From Rhynochetos jubatus (taxonomy: Eukaryota > Chordata > Aves > Eurypygiformes > Rhynochetidae), in contig CM050673.1 in NCBI GenBank assembly GCA_027574665.1, positions 10,153,420 through 10,217,419 of the forward strand: a stretch of DNA of 64,000 nucleotides. The letters run 5' to 3'. The translations under genes and the position numbers were made by a program. This document shows positions 35,035-48,581 of the stretch, one piece after another. The notes under the pieces were generated by a model. The model made no database searches, was not told where the DNA came from, and saw only the letters and a program-made list of their open reading frames with translations. Every line of letters starts with the position of its first letter. The first letter of the stretch is position 1.

Positions 35035-36639
35035 TCCGGAGAACCAGAAAGCCCACAGCTCCAGGGATAATTGGGATTGCAAAGGCCTGCCAAGAGGAGC
35101 ACGACACTGCACAGACATGGCTCCTTCCCCTGCTTTCCTAGCCAGAACCCAGGGGGGGCCGTGGCCGGAAACCGCGGTCGGCAACTTCTAGGGTTAGGGT
35201 TGGGGTTAGGGTCCGGAGAACCAAAAAGCCCACAGCTCCAGGGATAATTGGGATTGCAAAGGCCTGCCAAGAGGAGCACGACACTGCACAGACATGGCTC
35301 CTTCCCCAGCTTTCCTAGCCAGATCCCGGTGGGGGTCGTGGCCGGAAACCGCGGTCGGCAACTTCTAGGGTTAGGGTTAGGGTTAGGGTTAGGGTCCGGA
35401 GAACCAGAAAGCCCACAGCTCCAGGGATAATTGGGATTGCAAAGGCCTGCCAAGAGGAGCACGACACTGCACCGACATGGCTCCTTCCCCAGCTTTCCTA
35501 GCCAGAACCCAGGGGAGGCCGTGGCCGGAATCCGCGGTCGGCAACTTCTAGGGTTAGGGTTAGGGTTAGGGTCCGGAGAACCAGAAAGCCCACAGCTCCA
35601 GGGATAATTGGGATTGCAAACGCCTGCCAAGAGGAGCACGACACTGCACAGACATGGCTCCTTCCCCTGCTTTCCTAGCCAGAACCCAGGGGGGGCCGTG
35701 GCCGGAAACCGCGGTCGGCAACTTCTAGGGTTAGGGTTAGGGTTAGGGTCCGGAGAACCAGAAAGCCCACAGCTCCAGGGATAATTGGGATTGCAAAGGC
35801 CTGCCAAGAGGAGCACGACACTGCACAGACATGGCTCCTTCCCCAGCTTTCCTAGCCAGAACCCAGGGGGGGCCGTGGCCGGAAACCGCGGTCGGCCACT
35901 TCTAGGGTTAGGGTTAGGGTTAGGGTTAGGGTCCGGAGAACCAGAAAGCCCACAGCTCCAGGGATGATTGGGATTGCAAAGGCCTGCCAAGAGGAGCACG
36001 ACACTGCACCGACATGGCTCCTTCCCCTGCTTTCCTAGCCAGAACCCAGGGGGGGCCGTGGCCGGAAACCGCGGTCGGCAACTTCTAGGGTTAGGGTTAG
36101 GGTTAGGGTCCGGAGAACCAGAAAGCCCACAGCTCCAGGGATAATTGGGATTGCAAAGGCCTGCCAAGAGGAGCACGACACTGCACCGACATGGCTCCTT
36201 CCCCTGCTTTCCTAGCCAGAACCCAGGGGGGGCCGTTGCCGGAAACCGCGGTCGGCAACTTCTAGGGTTAGGGTTAGGGTTAGGGTCCGGAGAACCAGAA
36301 AGCCCACAGCTCCAGGGATAATTGGGATTGCAAAGGCCTGCCAAGAGGAGCACGACACTGCACAGACATGGCTCCTTCCCCTGCTTTCCTAGCCAGAACC
36401 CAGGGGGGGCCGTGGCCGGAAACCGCGGTCGGCAACTTCTAGGGTTAGGGTTAGGGTTAGGGTCCGGAGAACCAGAAAGCCCACAGCTCCAGGGATAATT
36501 GGGATTGCAAAGGCCTGCCAAGAGGAGCACGACACTGCACAGACATGGCTCCTTCCCCTGCTTTCCTAGCCAGAACCCAGGGGGGGCCGTGGCCGGAAAC
36601 CGCGGTTGGCAACTTCTAGGGTTACGGTTGGGGTTAGGG
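35035..36639 (+). repeat. Nine-unit block repeated at 37000-38604
   Basis: Matches 37000-38604 at 1965 bp. Shared markers: TTGGGG tract then 'gatcccggtggggg' (about 35320 and 37285), 'aggggaggcc' (about 35512 and 37477), 'ggccacttc' 183-bp unit, 'gatgattggg' (about 35964 and 37929), 'ccgttgccgg' (about 36233 and 38198) and the TTACGG-TTGGGG tract. Differences include 'ggaatccgcgg' near 35529, 'caaacgcctgcc' near 35619, and 'gatatttggg' near 37391 in the other copy. Confidence 0.82.
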
Positions 36640-36999
36640 TCCGGAGAACCAGAAAGCCCACAGCTCCAGGGATAATTGGGATTGCAAAGGCCTGCCAAGA
36701 GGAGCACGACACTGCACAGACATGGCTCCTTCCCCAGCTTTCCTAGCCAGAACCCAGGGGGGGCCGTGGCCGGAAACCGCGGTCGGCAACTTCTAGGGTT
36801 AGGGTTAGGGTTAGGGTTAGGGTCCGGAGAACCAGAAAGCCCACAGCTCCAGGGATAATTGGGATTGCAAAGGCCTGCCAAGAGGAGCACGACACTGCAC
36901 AGACATGGTTCCTTCCCCTGCTTTCCTAGCCAGAACCCAGGGGAGGCCGTGGCCGGAAACCGCGGTCGGCAACTTCTAGGGTTAGGGTTAGGGTTAGGG

Positions 37000-38604
37000 T
37001 CCGGAGAACCAGAAAGCCCACAGCTCCAGGGATAATTGGGATTGCAAAGGCCTGCCAAGAGGAGCACGACACTGCACAGACATGGCTCCTTCCCCTGCTT
37101 TCCTAGCCAGAACCCAGGGGGGGCCGTGGCCGGAAACCGCGGTCGGCAACTTCTAGGGTTAGGGTTGGGGTTAGGGTCCGGAGAACCAGAAAGCCCACAG
37201 CTCCAGGGATAATTGGGATTGCAAAGGCCTGCCAAGAGGAGCACGACACTGCACAGACATGGCTCCTTCCCCAGCTTTCCTAGCCAGATCCCGGTGGGGG
37301 TCGTGGCCGGAAACCGCGGTCGGCAACTTCTAGGGTTAGGGTTAGGGTTAGGGTTAGGGTCCGGAGAACCAGAAAGCCCACAGCTCCAGGGATATTTGGG
37401 ATTGCAAAGGCCTGCCAAGAGGAGCACGACACTGCACCGACATGGCTCCTTCCCCAGCTTTCCTAGCCAGAACCCAGGGGAGGCCGTGGCCGGAAACCGC
37501 GGTCGGCAACTTCTAGGGTTAGGGTTAGGGTTAGGGTCCGGAGAACCAGAAAGCCCACAGCTCCAGGGATAATTGGGATTGCAAAGGCCTGCCAAGAGGA
37601 GCACGACACTGCACAGACATGGCTCCTTCCCCTGCTTTCCTAGCCAGAACCCAGGGGGGGCCGTGGCCGGAAACCGCGGTCGGCAACTTCTAGGGTTAGG
37701 GTTAGGGTTAGGGTCCGGAGAACCAGAAAGCCCACAGCTCCAGGGATAATTGGGATTGCAAAGGCCTGCCAAGAGGAGCACGACACTGCACAGACATGGC
37801 TCCTTCCCCAGCTTTCCTAGCCAGAACCCAGGGGGGGCCGTGGCCGGAAACCGCGGTCGGCCACTTCTAGGGTTAGGGTTAGGGTTAGGGTTAGGGTCCG
37901 GAGAACCAGAAAGCCCACAGCTCCAGGGATGATTGGGATTGCAAAGGCCTGCCAAGAGGAGCACGACACTGCACCGACATGGCTCCTTCCCCTGCTTTCC
38001 TAGCCAGAACCCAGGGGGGGCCGTGGCCGGAAACCGCGGTCGGCAACTTCTAGGGTTAGGGTTAGGGTTAGGGTCCGGAGAACCAGAAAGCCCACAGCTC
38101 CAGGGATAATTGGGATTGCAAAGGCCTGCCAAGAGGAGCACGACACTGCACAGACATGGCTCCTTCCCCTGCTTTCCTAGCCAGAACCCAGGGGGGGCCG
38201 TTGCCGGAAACCGCGGTCGGCAACTTCTAGGTTTAGGGTTAGGGTTAGGGTCCGGAGAACCAGAAAGCCCACAGCTCCAGGGATAATTGGGATTGCAAAG
38301 GCCTGCCAAGAGGAGCACGACACTGCACAGACATGGCTCCTTCCCCTGCTTTCCTAGCCAGAACCCAGGGGGGGCCGTGGCCGGAAACCGCGGTCGGCAA
38401 CTTCTAGGGTTAGGGTTAGGGTTAGGGTCCGGAGAACCAGAAAGCCCACAGCTCCAGGGATAATTGGGATTGCAAAGGCCTGCCAAGAGGAGCACGACAC
38501 TGCACAGACATGGCTCCTTCCCCTGCTTTCCTAGCCAGAACCCAGGGGGGGCCGTGGCCGGAAACCGCGGTTGGCAACTTCTAGGGTTACGGTTGGGGTT
38601 AGGG
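37000..38604 (+). repeat. Nine-unit block, second copy of 35035-36639
   Basis: Partner of 35035-36639; two non-shared units (36640-36999) lie between the copies. Its right end coincides with the left end of the 4,631-bp duplication at 38605, just after a TTACGG-TTGGGG tract. Confidence 0.82.
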
Positions 38605-41600
38605 TCCGGAGAACCAGAAAGCCCACAGCTCCAGGGATAATTGGGATTGCAAAGGCCTGCCAAGAGGAGCACGACACTGCACAGACATGGCTCCTTCCCC
38701 AGCTTTCCTAGCCAGATCCCGGTGGGGCCGTGGCCGGAAACCGCGGTCGGCAACTTCTAGGGTTAGGGTTAGGGTTAGGGTTAGGGTCCGGAGAACCAGA
38801 AAGCCCACAGCTCCAGGGATAATTGGGATTGCAAAGGCCTGCCAAGAGGAGCACGACACTGCACAGACATGGCTCCTTCCCCTGCTTTCCTAGCCAGAAC
38901 TCAGGGGGGGCCGTGGCCGGAAACCGCGGTTGGCACCTTCTAGGGTTAGGGTTAGGGTTAGGGTCCGGAGAACCAGAAAGCCCACAGCTCCAGGGATAAT
39001 TGGGATTGCAAAGGCCTGCCAAGAGGAGCACGACACTGCACAGACATGGCTCCTTCCCCAGCTTTCCTAGCCAGAACCCAGGGGGGGCCGTGGCCGGAAA
39101 CCGCGGTCGGCCACTTCTAGGGTTAGGGTTAGGGTTAGGGTTAGGGTCCGGAGAACCAGAAAGCCCACAGCTCCAGTTATGATTGGGATTGCAAAGGCCT
39201 GCCAAGAGGAGCACGACACTGCACCGACATGGCTCCTTCCCCTGCTTTCCTAGCCAGAACCCAGGGGGGGCCGTTGCCGGAAACCGCGGTCGGCAACTTC
39301 TAGGGTTAGGGTTAGGGTTAGGGTCCGGAGAACCAGAAAGCCCACAGCTCCAGGGATAATTGGGATTGCAAAGGCCTGCCAAGAGGAGCACGACACTGCA
39401 CAGACATGGCTCCTTCCCCTGCTTTCCTAGCCAGAACCCAGGGGGGGCCGTGGCCGGAAACCGCGCTCGGCAACTTCTAGGGTTAGGGTTAGGGTTAGGG
39501 TCCGGAGAACCAGAAAGCCCACAGCTCCAGGGATAATTGGGATTGCAAAGGCCTGCCAAGAGGAGCACGACACTGCACAGACATGGCTCCTTCCCCTGCT
39601 TTCCTAGCCAGAACCCAGGGGGGGCCGTGGCCGGAAACCGCGGTTGGCAACTTCTAGGGTTACGGTTGGGGTTAGGGTCCGGAGAACCAGAAAGCCCACA
39701 GCTCCAGGGATAATTGGGATTGCAAAGGCCTGCCAAGAGGAGCACGACACTGCACCGACATGGCTCCTTCCCCAGCTTTCCTAGCCAGATCCCGGTGGGG
39801 CCGTGGCCGGAAACCGCGGTCGGCAACTTCTAGGGTTAGGGTTAGGGTTAGGGTTAGGGTCCGGAGAACCAGAAAGCCCACAGCTCCAGGGATAATTGGG
39901 ATTGCAAAGGCCTGCCAAGAGGAGCACGACACTGCACCGACATGGTTCCTTCCCCTGCTTTCCTAGCCAGAACCCAGGGGAGGCCGTGGCCGGAAACCGC
40001 GGTCGGCAACTTCTAGGGTTAGGGTTAGGGTTAGGGTCCGGAGAACCAGAAAGCCCACAGCTCCAGGGATAATTGGGATTGCAAAGGCCTGCCAAGAGGA
40101 GCACGACACTGCACCGACATGGCTCCTTCCCCTGCTTTCCTAGCCAGAACCCAGGGGGGGCCGTGGCCGGAAACCGCGGTCGGCAACTTCTAGGGTTAGG
40201 GTTAGGGTTAGGGTCCGGAGAACCAGAAAGCCCACAGCTCCAGGGATACTTGGGATTGCAAAGGCCTGCCAAGAGGAGCACGACACTGCACCGACATGGC
40301 TCCTTCCCCAGCTTTCCTAGCCAGAACCCGGGGGGGGGCCGTGGCCAGAAACCGCGGTCGGCAACTTGTAGGGTTAGGGTTAGGGTCTGGAGAACCAGAA
40401 AGCCCACAGCTCCAGGGATAATTGGGATTGCAAAGGCCTGCCAAGAGGAGCACGACACTGCACAGACATGGCTCCTTCCCCTGCTTTCCTAGCCAGAACT
40501 CAGGGGGGGCCGTGGCCGGAAACCGCGGTTGGCACCTTCTAGGGTTAGGGTTAGGGTTAGGGTCCGGAGAACCAGAAAGCCCACAGCTCCAGGGATAATT
40601 GGGATTGCAAAGGCCTGCCAAGAGGAGCACGACACTGCACCGACATGGCTCCTTTCCCTGCTTTCCTAGCCAGAACCCAGGGGGGGCCGTTGCCGGAAAC
40701 CGCGGTCGGCACCTTCTAGGGTTAGGGTTAGGGTTAGGGTCCGGAGAACCCGAAAGCCCACAGCTCCAGGGATAATTGGGATTGCAAAGGCCTGCCAAGA
40801 GGAGCACGACACTGCACAGACATGGCTCCTTCCCCTGCTTTCCTAGCCAGAACCCAGGGGGGGCCGTGGCCGGAAACCGCGGTCGGCAACTTCTAGGGTT
40901 AGGGTTAGGGTTAGGGTCCGGAGAACCAGAAAGCCCACAGCTCCAGGGATAATTGGGATTGCAAAGGCCTACCAAGAGGAGCACGACACTGCACAGACAT
41001 GGCTCCTTCCCCTGCTTTCCTAGCCAGAACCCAGGGGGGGCCGTGGCCGGAAACCGCGGTCGGCAACTTCTAGGGTTAGGGTTGGGGTTAGGGTCCGGAG
41101 AACCAGAAAGCCCACAGCTCCAGGGATAATTGGGATTGCAAAGGCCTGCCAAGAGGAGCACGACACTGCACAGACATGGCTCCTTCCCCAGCTTTCCTAG
41201 CCAGATCCCGGTGGGGGTCGTGGCCGGAAACCGCGGTCGGCAACTTCTAGGGTTAGGGTTAGGGTTAGGGTTAGGGTCCGGAGAACCAGAAAGCCCACAG
41301 CTCCAGGGATAATTGGGATTGCAAGGGCCTGCCAAGAGGAGCACGACACTGCACCGACATGGCTCCTTCCCCAGCTTTCCTAGCCAGAACCCAGGGGGGG
41401 CCGTGGCCGGAAACCGCGGTCGGCAACTTCTAGGGTTAGGGTTAGGGTTAGGGTCCGGAGAACCAGAAAGCCCACAGCTCCAGGGATAATTGGGATTGCA
41501 AAGGCCTGCCAAGAGGAGCACGACACTGCACAGACATGGCTCCTTCCCCTGCTTTCCTAGCCAGAACCCAGGGGGGGCCGTGGCCGGAAACTGCGGTCGG

Positions 41601-43235
41601 CAACTTCTAGGGTTAGGGTTAGGGTTAGGGTCCGGAGAACCAGAAAGCCCACAGCTCCAGGGATAATTGGGATTGCAAGGGCCTGCCAAGAGGAGCACGA
41701 CACTGCACCGACATGGCTCCTTCCCCAGCTTTCCTAGCCAGAACCCAGGGGGGGCCGTGGCCGGAAACCGCGGTCGGCAACTTCTAGGGTTAGGGTTAGG
41801 GTTAGGGTCCGGAGAACCAGAAAGCCCACAGCTCCAGGGATAATTGGGATTGCAAAGGCCTGCCAAGAGGAGCACGACACTGCACAGACATGGCTCCTTC
41901 CCCTGCTTTCCTAGCCAGAACCCAGGGGGGGCCGTGGCCGGAAACTGCGGTCGGCAACTTCTAGGGTTAGGGTTAGGGTTAGGGTCCGGAGAACCAGAAA
42001 GCCCACAGCTCCAGGGATAATTGGGATTGCAAAGGCCTGCCAAGAGGAGCACGACACTGCACAGACATGGCTCCTTCCCCTGCTTTCCTAGCCAGAACCC
42101 AGGGGGGGCCGTGGCCGGAAACCGCGGTCGGCAACTTCTAGGGTTAGGGTTAGGGTTAGGGTTAGGGTCCGGAGAACCAGAAAGCCCACAGCTCCAGGGA
42201 TAATTGGGATTGCAAAGGCCTGCCAAGAGGAGCACGACACTGCACAGACATGGCTCCTTCCCCTGCTTTCCTAGCCAGAACCCAGGGGGGGCCGTGGCCG
42301 GAAACCGCGCTCGGCAACTTCTAGGGTTAGGGTTAGGGTTAGGGTCCGGAGAACCAGAAAGCCCACAGCTCCAGGGATAATTGGGATTGCAAAGGCCTGC
42401 CAAGAGGAGCACGACACTGCACCGACATGGCTCCTTCCCCAGCTTTCCTAGCCAGAACCCAGGGGGGGCCGTGGCCGGAAACCGCGGTCGGCAACTTCTA
42501 GGGTTAGGGTTAGGGTTAGGGTCCGGAGATCCAGAAAGCCCACAGCTCCAGGGATAATTGGGATTGCAAAGGCCTGCCAAGAGGAGCACGACACTGCACA
42601 GACATGGCTCCTTCCCCTGCTTTCCTAGCCAGAACCCAGGGGGGGCCGTGGCCGGAAACCGCGGTCGGCAACTTCTAGGGTTAGGGTTAGGGTTAGGGTC
42701 CGGAGAACCAGAAAGCCCACAGCTCCAGGGATAATTGGGATTGCAAAGGCCTGCCAAGAGGAGCACGACACTGCACAGACATGGCTCCTTCCCCTGCTTT
42801 CCTAGCCAGAACCCAGGGGGGGCCATGGCCGGAAACCGCGGTCGGCAACTTCTAGGGTTAGGGTTGGGGTTAGGGTCCGGAGAACCAGAAAGCCCACAGC
42901 TCCAGGGATAATTGGGATTGCAAAGGCCTGCCAAGAGGAGCATGACACTGCACAGACATGGCTCCTTCCCCAGCTTTCCTAGCCAGATCCCGGTGGGGGT
43001 CGTGGCCGGAAACCGCGGTCGGCAACTTCTAGGGTTAGGGTTAGGGTTAGGGTTAGGGTCCGGAGAACCAGAAAGCCCACAGCTCCAGGGATAATTGGGA
43101 TTGCAAAGGCCTGCCAAGAGGAGCACGACACTGCACCGACATGGCTCCTTCCCCAGCTTTCCTAGCCAGAACCCAGGGGGGGCCGTGGCCGGAAACCGCG
43201 GTCGGCAACTTCTAGGGTTAGGGTTAGGGTTAGGG
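38605..43235 (+). repeat. 4,631-bp (26-monomer) tandem duplication, copy 1
   Basis: Directly abuts copy 2 (43236-48581). Offset is 4631 bp at the start and 5346 bp after about 39.8 kb because copy 2 gained 714 bp plus 1 bp. Shared rare markers include 'gaactcagg' (about 38900), 'ctccagttatgattggg' (about 39175), 'ccgttgccgg' (about 39272), TTACGG-TTGGGG (about 39661), 'gatacttggg' with a shortened 'gtctgg' unit (about 40250-40390), 'gctcctttccc' (about 40652) and 'ggagatccag' (about 42528). I noted about seven substitutions, for example 'gcgctcggc' at about 39468 and 'ctaccaag' at about 40970 only here. Confidence 0.9.
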
Positions 43236-46200
43236 TCCGGAGAACCAGAAAGCCCACAGCTCCAGGGATAATTGGGATTGCAAAGGCCTGCCAAGAGGAG
43301 CACGACACTGCACAGACATGGCTCCTTCCCCTGCTTTCCTAGCCAGATCCCGGTGGGGCCGTGGCCGGAAACCGCGGTCGGCAACTTCTAGGGTTAGGGT
43401 TAGGGTTAGGGTTAGGGTCCGGAGAACCAGAAAGCCCACAGCTCCAGGGATAATTGGGATTGCAAAGGCCTGCCAAGAGGAGCACGACACTGCACAGACA
43501 TGGCTCCTTCCCCTGCTTTCCTAGCCAGAACTCAGGGGGGGCCGTGGCCGGAAACCGCGGTTGGCACCTTCTAGGGTTAGGGTTAGGGTTAGGGTCCGGA
43601 GAACCAGAAAGCCCACAGCTCCAGGGATAATTGGGATTGCAAAGGCCTGCCAAGAGGAGCACGACACTGCACAGACATGGCTCCTTCCCCAGCTTTCCTA
43701 GCCAGAACCCAGGGGGGGCCGTGGCCGGAAACCGCGGTCGGCCACTTCTAGGGTTAGGGTTAGGGTTAGGGTTAGGGTCCGGAGAACCAGAAAGCCCACA
43801 GCTCCAGTTATGATTGGGATTGCAAAGGCCTGCCAAGAGGAGCACGACACTGCACCGACATGGCTCCTTCCCCTGCTTTCCTAGCCAGAACCCAGGGGGG
43901 GCCGTTGCCGGAAACCGCGGTCGGCAACTTCTAGGGTTAGGGTTAGGGTTAGGGTCCGGAGAACCAGAAAGCCCACAGCTCCAGGGATAATTGGGATTGC
44001 AAAGGCCTGCCAAGAGGAGCACGACACTGCACAGACATGGCTCCTTCCCCTGCTTTCCTAGCCAGAACCCAGGGGGGGCCGTGGCCGGAAACCGCGGTCG
44101 GCAACTTCTAGGGTTAGGGTTAGGGTTAGGGTCCGGAGAACCAGAAAGCCCACAGCTCCAGGGATAATTGGGATTGCAAAGGCCTGCCAAGAGGAGCACG
44201 ACACTGCACAGACATGGCTCCTTCCCCTGCTTTCCTAGCCAGAACTCAGGGGGGGCCGTGGCCGGAAACCGCGGTTGGCACCTTCTAGGGTTAGGGTTAG
44301 GGTTAGGGTCCGGAGAACCAGAAAGCCCACAGCTCCAGGGATAATTGGGATTGCAAAGGCCTGCCAAGAGGAGCACGACACTGCACAGACATGGCTCCTT
44401 CCCCAGCTTTCCTAGCCAGAACCCAGGGGGGGCCGTGGCCGGAAACCGCGGTCGGCCACTTCTAGGGTTAGGGTTAGGGTTAGGGTTAGGGTCCGGAGAA
44501 CCAGAAAGCCCACAGCTCCAGTTATGATTGGGATTGCAAAGGCCTGCCAAGAGGAGCACGACACTGCACCGACATGGCTCCTTCCCCTGCTTTCCTAGCC
44601 AGAACCCAGGGGGGGCCGTTGCCGGAAACCGCGGTCGGCAACTTCTAGGGTTAGGGTTAGGGTTAGGGTCCGGAGAACCAGAAAGCCCACAGCTCCAGGG
44701 ATAATTGGGATTGCAAAGGCCTGCCAAGAGGAGCACGACACTGCACAGACATGGCTCCTTCCCCTGCTTTCCTAGCCAGAACCCAGGGGGGGCCGTGGCC
44801 GGAAACCGCGGTCGGCAACTTCTAGGGTTAGGGTTAGGGTTAGGGTCCGGAGAACCAGAAAGCCCACAGCTCCAGGGATAATTGGGATTGCAAAGGCCTG
44901 CCAAGAGGAGCACGACACTGCACAGACATGGCTCCTTCCCCTGCTTTCCTAGCCAGAACCCAGGGGGGGCCGTGGCCGGAAACCGCGGTTGGCAACTTCT
45001 AGGGTTACGGTTGGGGTTAGGGTCCGGAGAACCAGAAAGCCCACAGCTCCAGGGATAATTGGGATTGCAAAGGCCTGCCAAGAGGAGCACGACACTGCAC
45101 CGACATGGCTCCTTCCCCAGCTTTCCTAGCCAGAACCCAGGGGGGGCCGTGGCCGGAAACCGCGGTCGGCAACTTCTAGGGTTAGGGTTAGGGTTAGGGT
45201 TAGGGTCCGGAGAACCAGAAAGCCCACAGCTCCAGGGATAATTGGGATTGCAAAGGCCTGCCAAGAGGAGCACGACACTGCACCGACATGGTTCCTTCCC
45301 CTGCTTTCCTAGCCAGAACCCAGGGGAGGCCGTGGCCGGAAACCGCGGTCGGCAACTTCTAGGGTTAGGGTTAGGGTTAGGGTCCGGAGAACCAGAAAGC
45401 CCACAGCTCCAGGGATAATTGGGATTGCAAAGGCCTGCCAAGAGGAGCACGACACTGCACCGACATGGCTCCTTCCCCTGCTTTCCTAGCCAGAACCCAG
45501 GGGGGGCCATGGCCGGAAACCGCGGTCGGCAACTTCTAGGGTTAGGGTTAGGGTTAGGGTCCGGAGAACCAGAAAGCCCACAGCTCCAGGGATACTTGGG
45601 ATTGCAAAGGCCTGCCAAGAGGAGCACGACACTGCACCGACATGGCTCCTTCCCCAGCTTTCCTAGCCAGAACCCGGGGGGGGGCCGTGGCCAGAAACCG
45701 CGGTCGGCAACTTGTAGGGTTAGGGTTAGGGTCTGGAGAACCAGAAAGCCCACAGCTCCAGGGATAATTGGGATTGCAAAGGCCTGCCAAGAGGAGCACG
45801 ACACTGCACAGACATGGCTCCTTCCCCTGCTTTCCTAGCCAGAACTCAGGGGGGGCCGTGGCCGGAAACCGCGGTTGGCACCTTCTAGGGTTAGGGTTAG
45901 GGTTAGGGTCCGGAGAACCAGAAAGCCCACAGCTCCAGGGATAATTGGGATTGCAAAGGCCTGCCAAGAGGAGCACGACACTGCACCGACATGGCTCCTT
46001 TCCCTGCTTTCCTAGCCAGAACCCAGGGGGGGCCGTTGCCGGAAACCGCGGTCGGCACCTTCTAGGGTTAGGGTTAGGGTTAGGGTCCGGAGAACCCGAA
46101 AGCCCACAGCTCCAGGGATAATTGGGATTGCAAAGGCCTGCCAAGAGGAGCACGACACTGCACAGACATGGCTCCTTCCCCTGCTTTCCTAGCCAGAACC

Positions 46201-48581
46201 CAGGGGGGGCCGTGGCCGGAAACCGCGGTCGGCAACTTCTAGGGTTAGGGTTAGGGTTAGGGTCCGGAGAACCAGAAAGCCCACAGCTCCAGGGATAATT
46301 GGGATTGCAAAGGCCTGCCAAGAGGAGCACGACACTGCACAGACATGGCTCCTTCCCCTGCTTTCCTAGCCAGAACCCAGGGGGGGCCGTGGCCGGAAAC
46401 CGCGGTCGGCAACTTCTAGGGTTAGGGTTGGGGTTAGGGTCCGGAGAACCAGAAAGCCCACAGCTCCAGGGATAATTGGGATTGCAAAGGCCTGCCAAGA
46501 GGAGCACGACACTGCACAGACATGGCTCCTTCCCCAGCTTTCCTAGCCAGATCCCGGTGGGGGTCGTGGCCGGAAACCGCGGTCGGCAACTTCTAGGGTT
46601 AGGGTTAGGGTTAGGGTTAGGGTCCGGAGAACCAGAAAGCCCACAGCTCCAGGGATAATTGGGATTGCAAGGGCCTGCCAAGAGGAGCACGACACTGCAC
46701 CGACATGGCTCCTTCCCCAGCTTTCCTAGCCAGAACCCAGGGGGGGCCGTGGCCGGAAACCGCGGTCGGCAACTTCTAGGGTTAGGGTTAGGGTTAGGGT
46801 CCGGAGAACCAGAAAGCCCACAGCTCCAGGGATAATTGGGATTGCAAAGGCCTGCCAAGAGGAGCACGACACTGCACAGACATGGCTCCTTCCCCTGCTT
46901 TCCTAGCCAGAACCCAGGGGGGGCCGTGGCCGGAAACTGCGGTCGGCAACTTCTAGGGTTAGGGTTAGGGTTAGGGTCCGGAGAACCAGAAAGCCCACAG
47001 CTCCAGGGATAATTGGGATTGCAAGGGCCTGCCAAGAGGAGCACGACACTGCACCGACATGGCTCCTTCCCCAGCTTTCCTAGCCAGAACCCAGGGGGGG
47101 CCGTGGCCGGAAACCGCGGTCGGCAACTTCTAGGGTTAGGGTTAGGGTTAGGGTCCGGAGAACCAGAAAGCCCACAGCTCCAGGGATAATTGGGATTGCA
47201 AAGGCCTGCCAAGAGGAGCACGACACTGCACAGACATGGCTCCTTCCCCTGCTTTCCTAGCCAGAACCCAGGGGGGGCCGTGGCCGGAAACCGCGGTCGG
47301 CAACTTCTAGGGTTAGGGTTAGGGTTAGGGTCCGGAGAACCAGAAAGCCCACAGCTCCAGGGATAATTGGGATTGCAAAGGCCTGCCAAGAGGAGCACGA
47401 CACTGCACAGACATGGCTCCTTCCCCTGCTTTCCTAGCCAGAACCCAGGGGGGGCCGTGGCCGGAAACCGCGGTCGGCAACTTCTAGGGTTAGGGTTAGG
47501 GTTAGGGTTAGGGTCCGGAGAACCAGAAAGCCCACAGCTCCAGGGATAATTGGGATTGCAAAGGCCTGCCAAGAGGAGCACGACACTGCACAGACATGGC
47601 TCCTTCCCCTGCTTTCCTAGCCAGAACCCAGGGGGGGCCGTGGCCGGAAACCGCGCTCGGCAACTTCTAGGGTTAGGGTTAGGGTTAGGGTCCGGAGAAC
47701 CAGAAAGCCCACAGCTCCAGGGATAATTGGGATTGCAAAGGCCTGCCAAGAGGAGCACGACACTGCACCGACATGGCTCCTTCCCCAGCTTTCCTAGCCA
47801 GAACCCAGGGGGGGCCGTGGCCGGAAACCGCGGTCGGCAACTTCTAGGGTTAGGGTTAGGGTTAGGGTCCGGAGATCCAGAAAGCCCACAGCTCCAGGGA
47901 TAATTGGGATTGCAAAGGCCTGCCAAGAGGAGCACGACACTGCACAGACATGGCTCCTTCCCCTGCTTTCCTAGCCAGAACCCAGGGGGGGCCGTGGCCG
48001 GAAACCGCGGTCGGCAACTTCTAGGGTTAGGGTTAGGGTTAGGGTCCGGAGAACCAGAAAGCCCACAGCTCCAGGGATAATTGGGATTGCAAAGGCCTGC
48101 CAAGAGGAGCACGACACTGCACAGACATGGCTCCTTCCCCTGCTTTCCTAGCCAGAACCCAGGGGGGGCCATGGCCGGAAACCGCGGTCGGCAACTTCTA
48201 GGGTTAGGGTTGGGGTTAGGGTCCGGAGAACCAGAAAGCCCACAGCTCCAGGGATAATTGGGATTGCAAAGGCCTGCCAAGAGGAGCATGACACTGCACA
48301 GACATGGCTCCTTCCCCAGCTTTCCTAGCCAGATCCCGGTGGGGGTCGTGGCCGGAAACCGCGGTCGGCAACTTCTAGGGTTAGGGTTAGGGTTAGGGTT
48401 AGGGTCCGGAGAACCAGAAAGCCCACAGCTCCAGGGATAATTGGGATTGCAAAGGCCTGCCAAGAGGAGCACGACACTGCACCGACATGGCTCCTTCCCC
48501 AGCTTTCCTAGCCAGAACCCAGGGGGGGCCGTGGCCGGAAACCGCGGTCGGCAACTTCTAGGGTTAGGGTTAGGGTTAGGG
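43236..48581 (+). repeat. 4,631-bp tandem duplication, copy 2, expanded to 5,346 bp
   Basis: Copy 2 of 38605-43235, carrying the same marker series ('ctccagttatgattggg' at about 43806 and again at 44520; 'gctcctttccc' at about 45998; 'ggagatccag' at about 47874). The extra length comes from the four-unit duplication at 43418-44845. Copy-specific changes include 'ccatggccgg' near 45508 and 'agaaccca' in place of 'gatcccggtgggg' near 45132. Confidence 0.9.
43418..44845 (+). repeat. 714-bp four-monomer duplication inside copy 2
   Basis: Copies 43418-44131 and 44132-44845 are adjacent and appear identical: a 'gaactcagg'/'ggcacctt' unit, a 'ggccacttc' 183-bp unit, a 'ctccagttatg' unit with 'ccgttgccgg', and a plain unit. 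Copy 1 of the large duplication (near 38.8-39.5 kb) has this set once, so this event came after, or accompanied, the 4,631-bp duplication. Confidence 0.88.
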
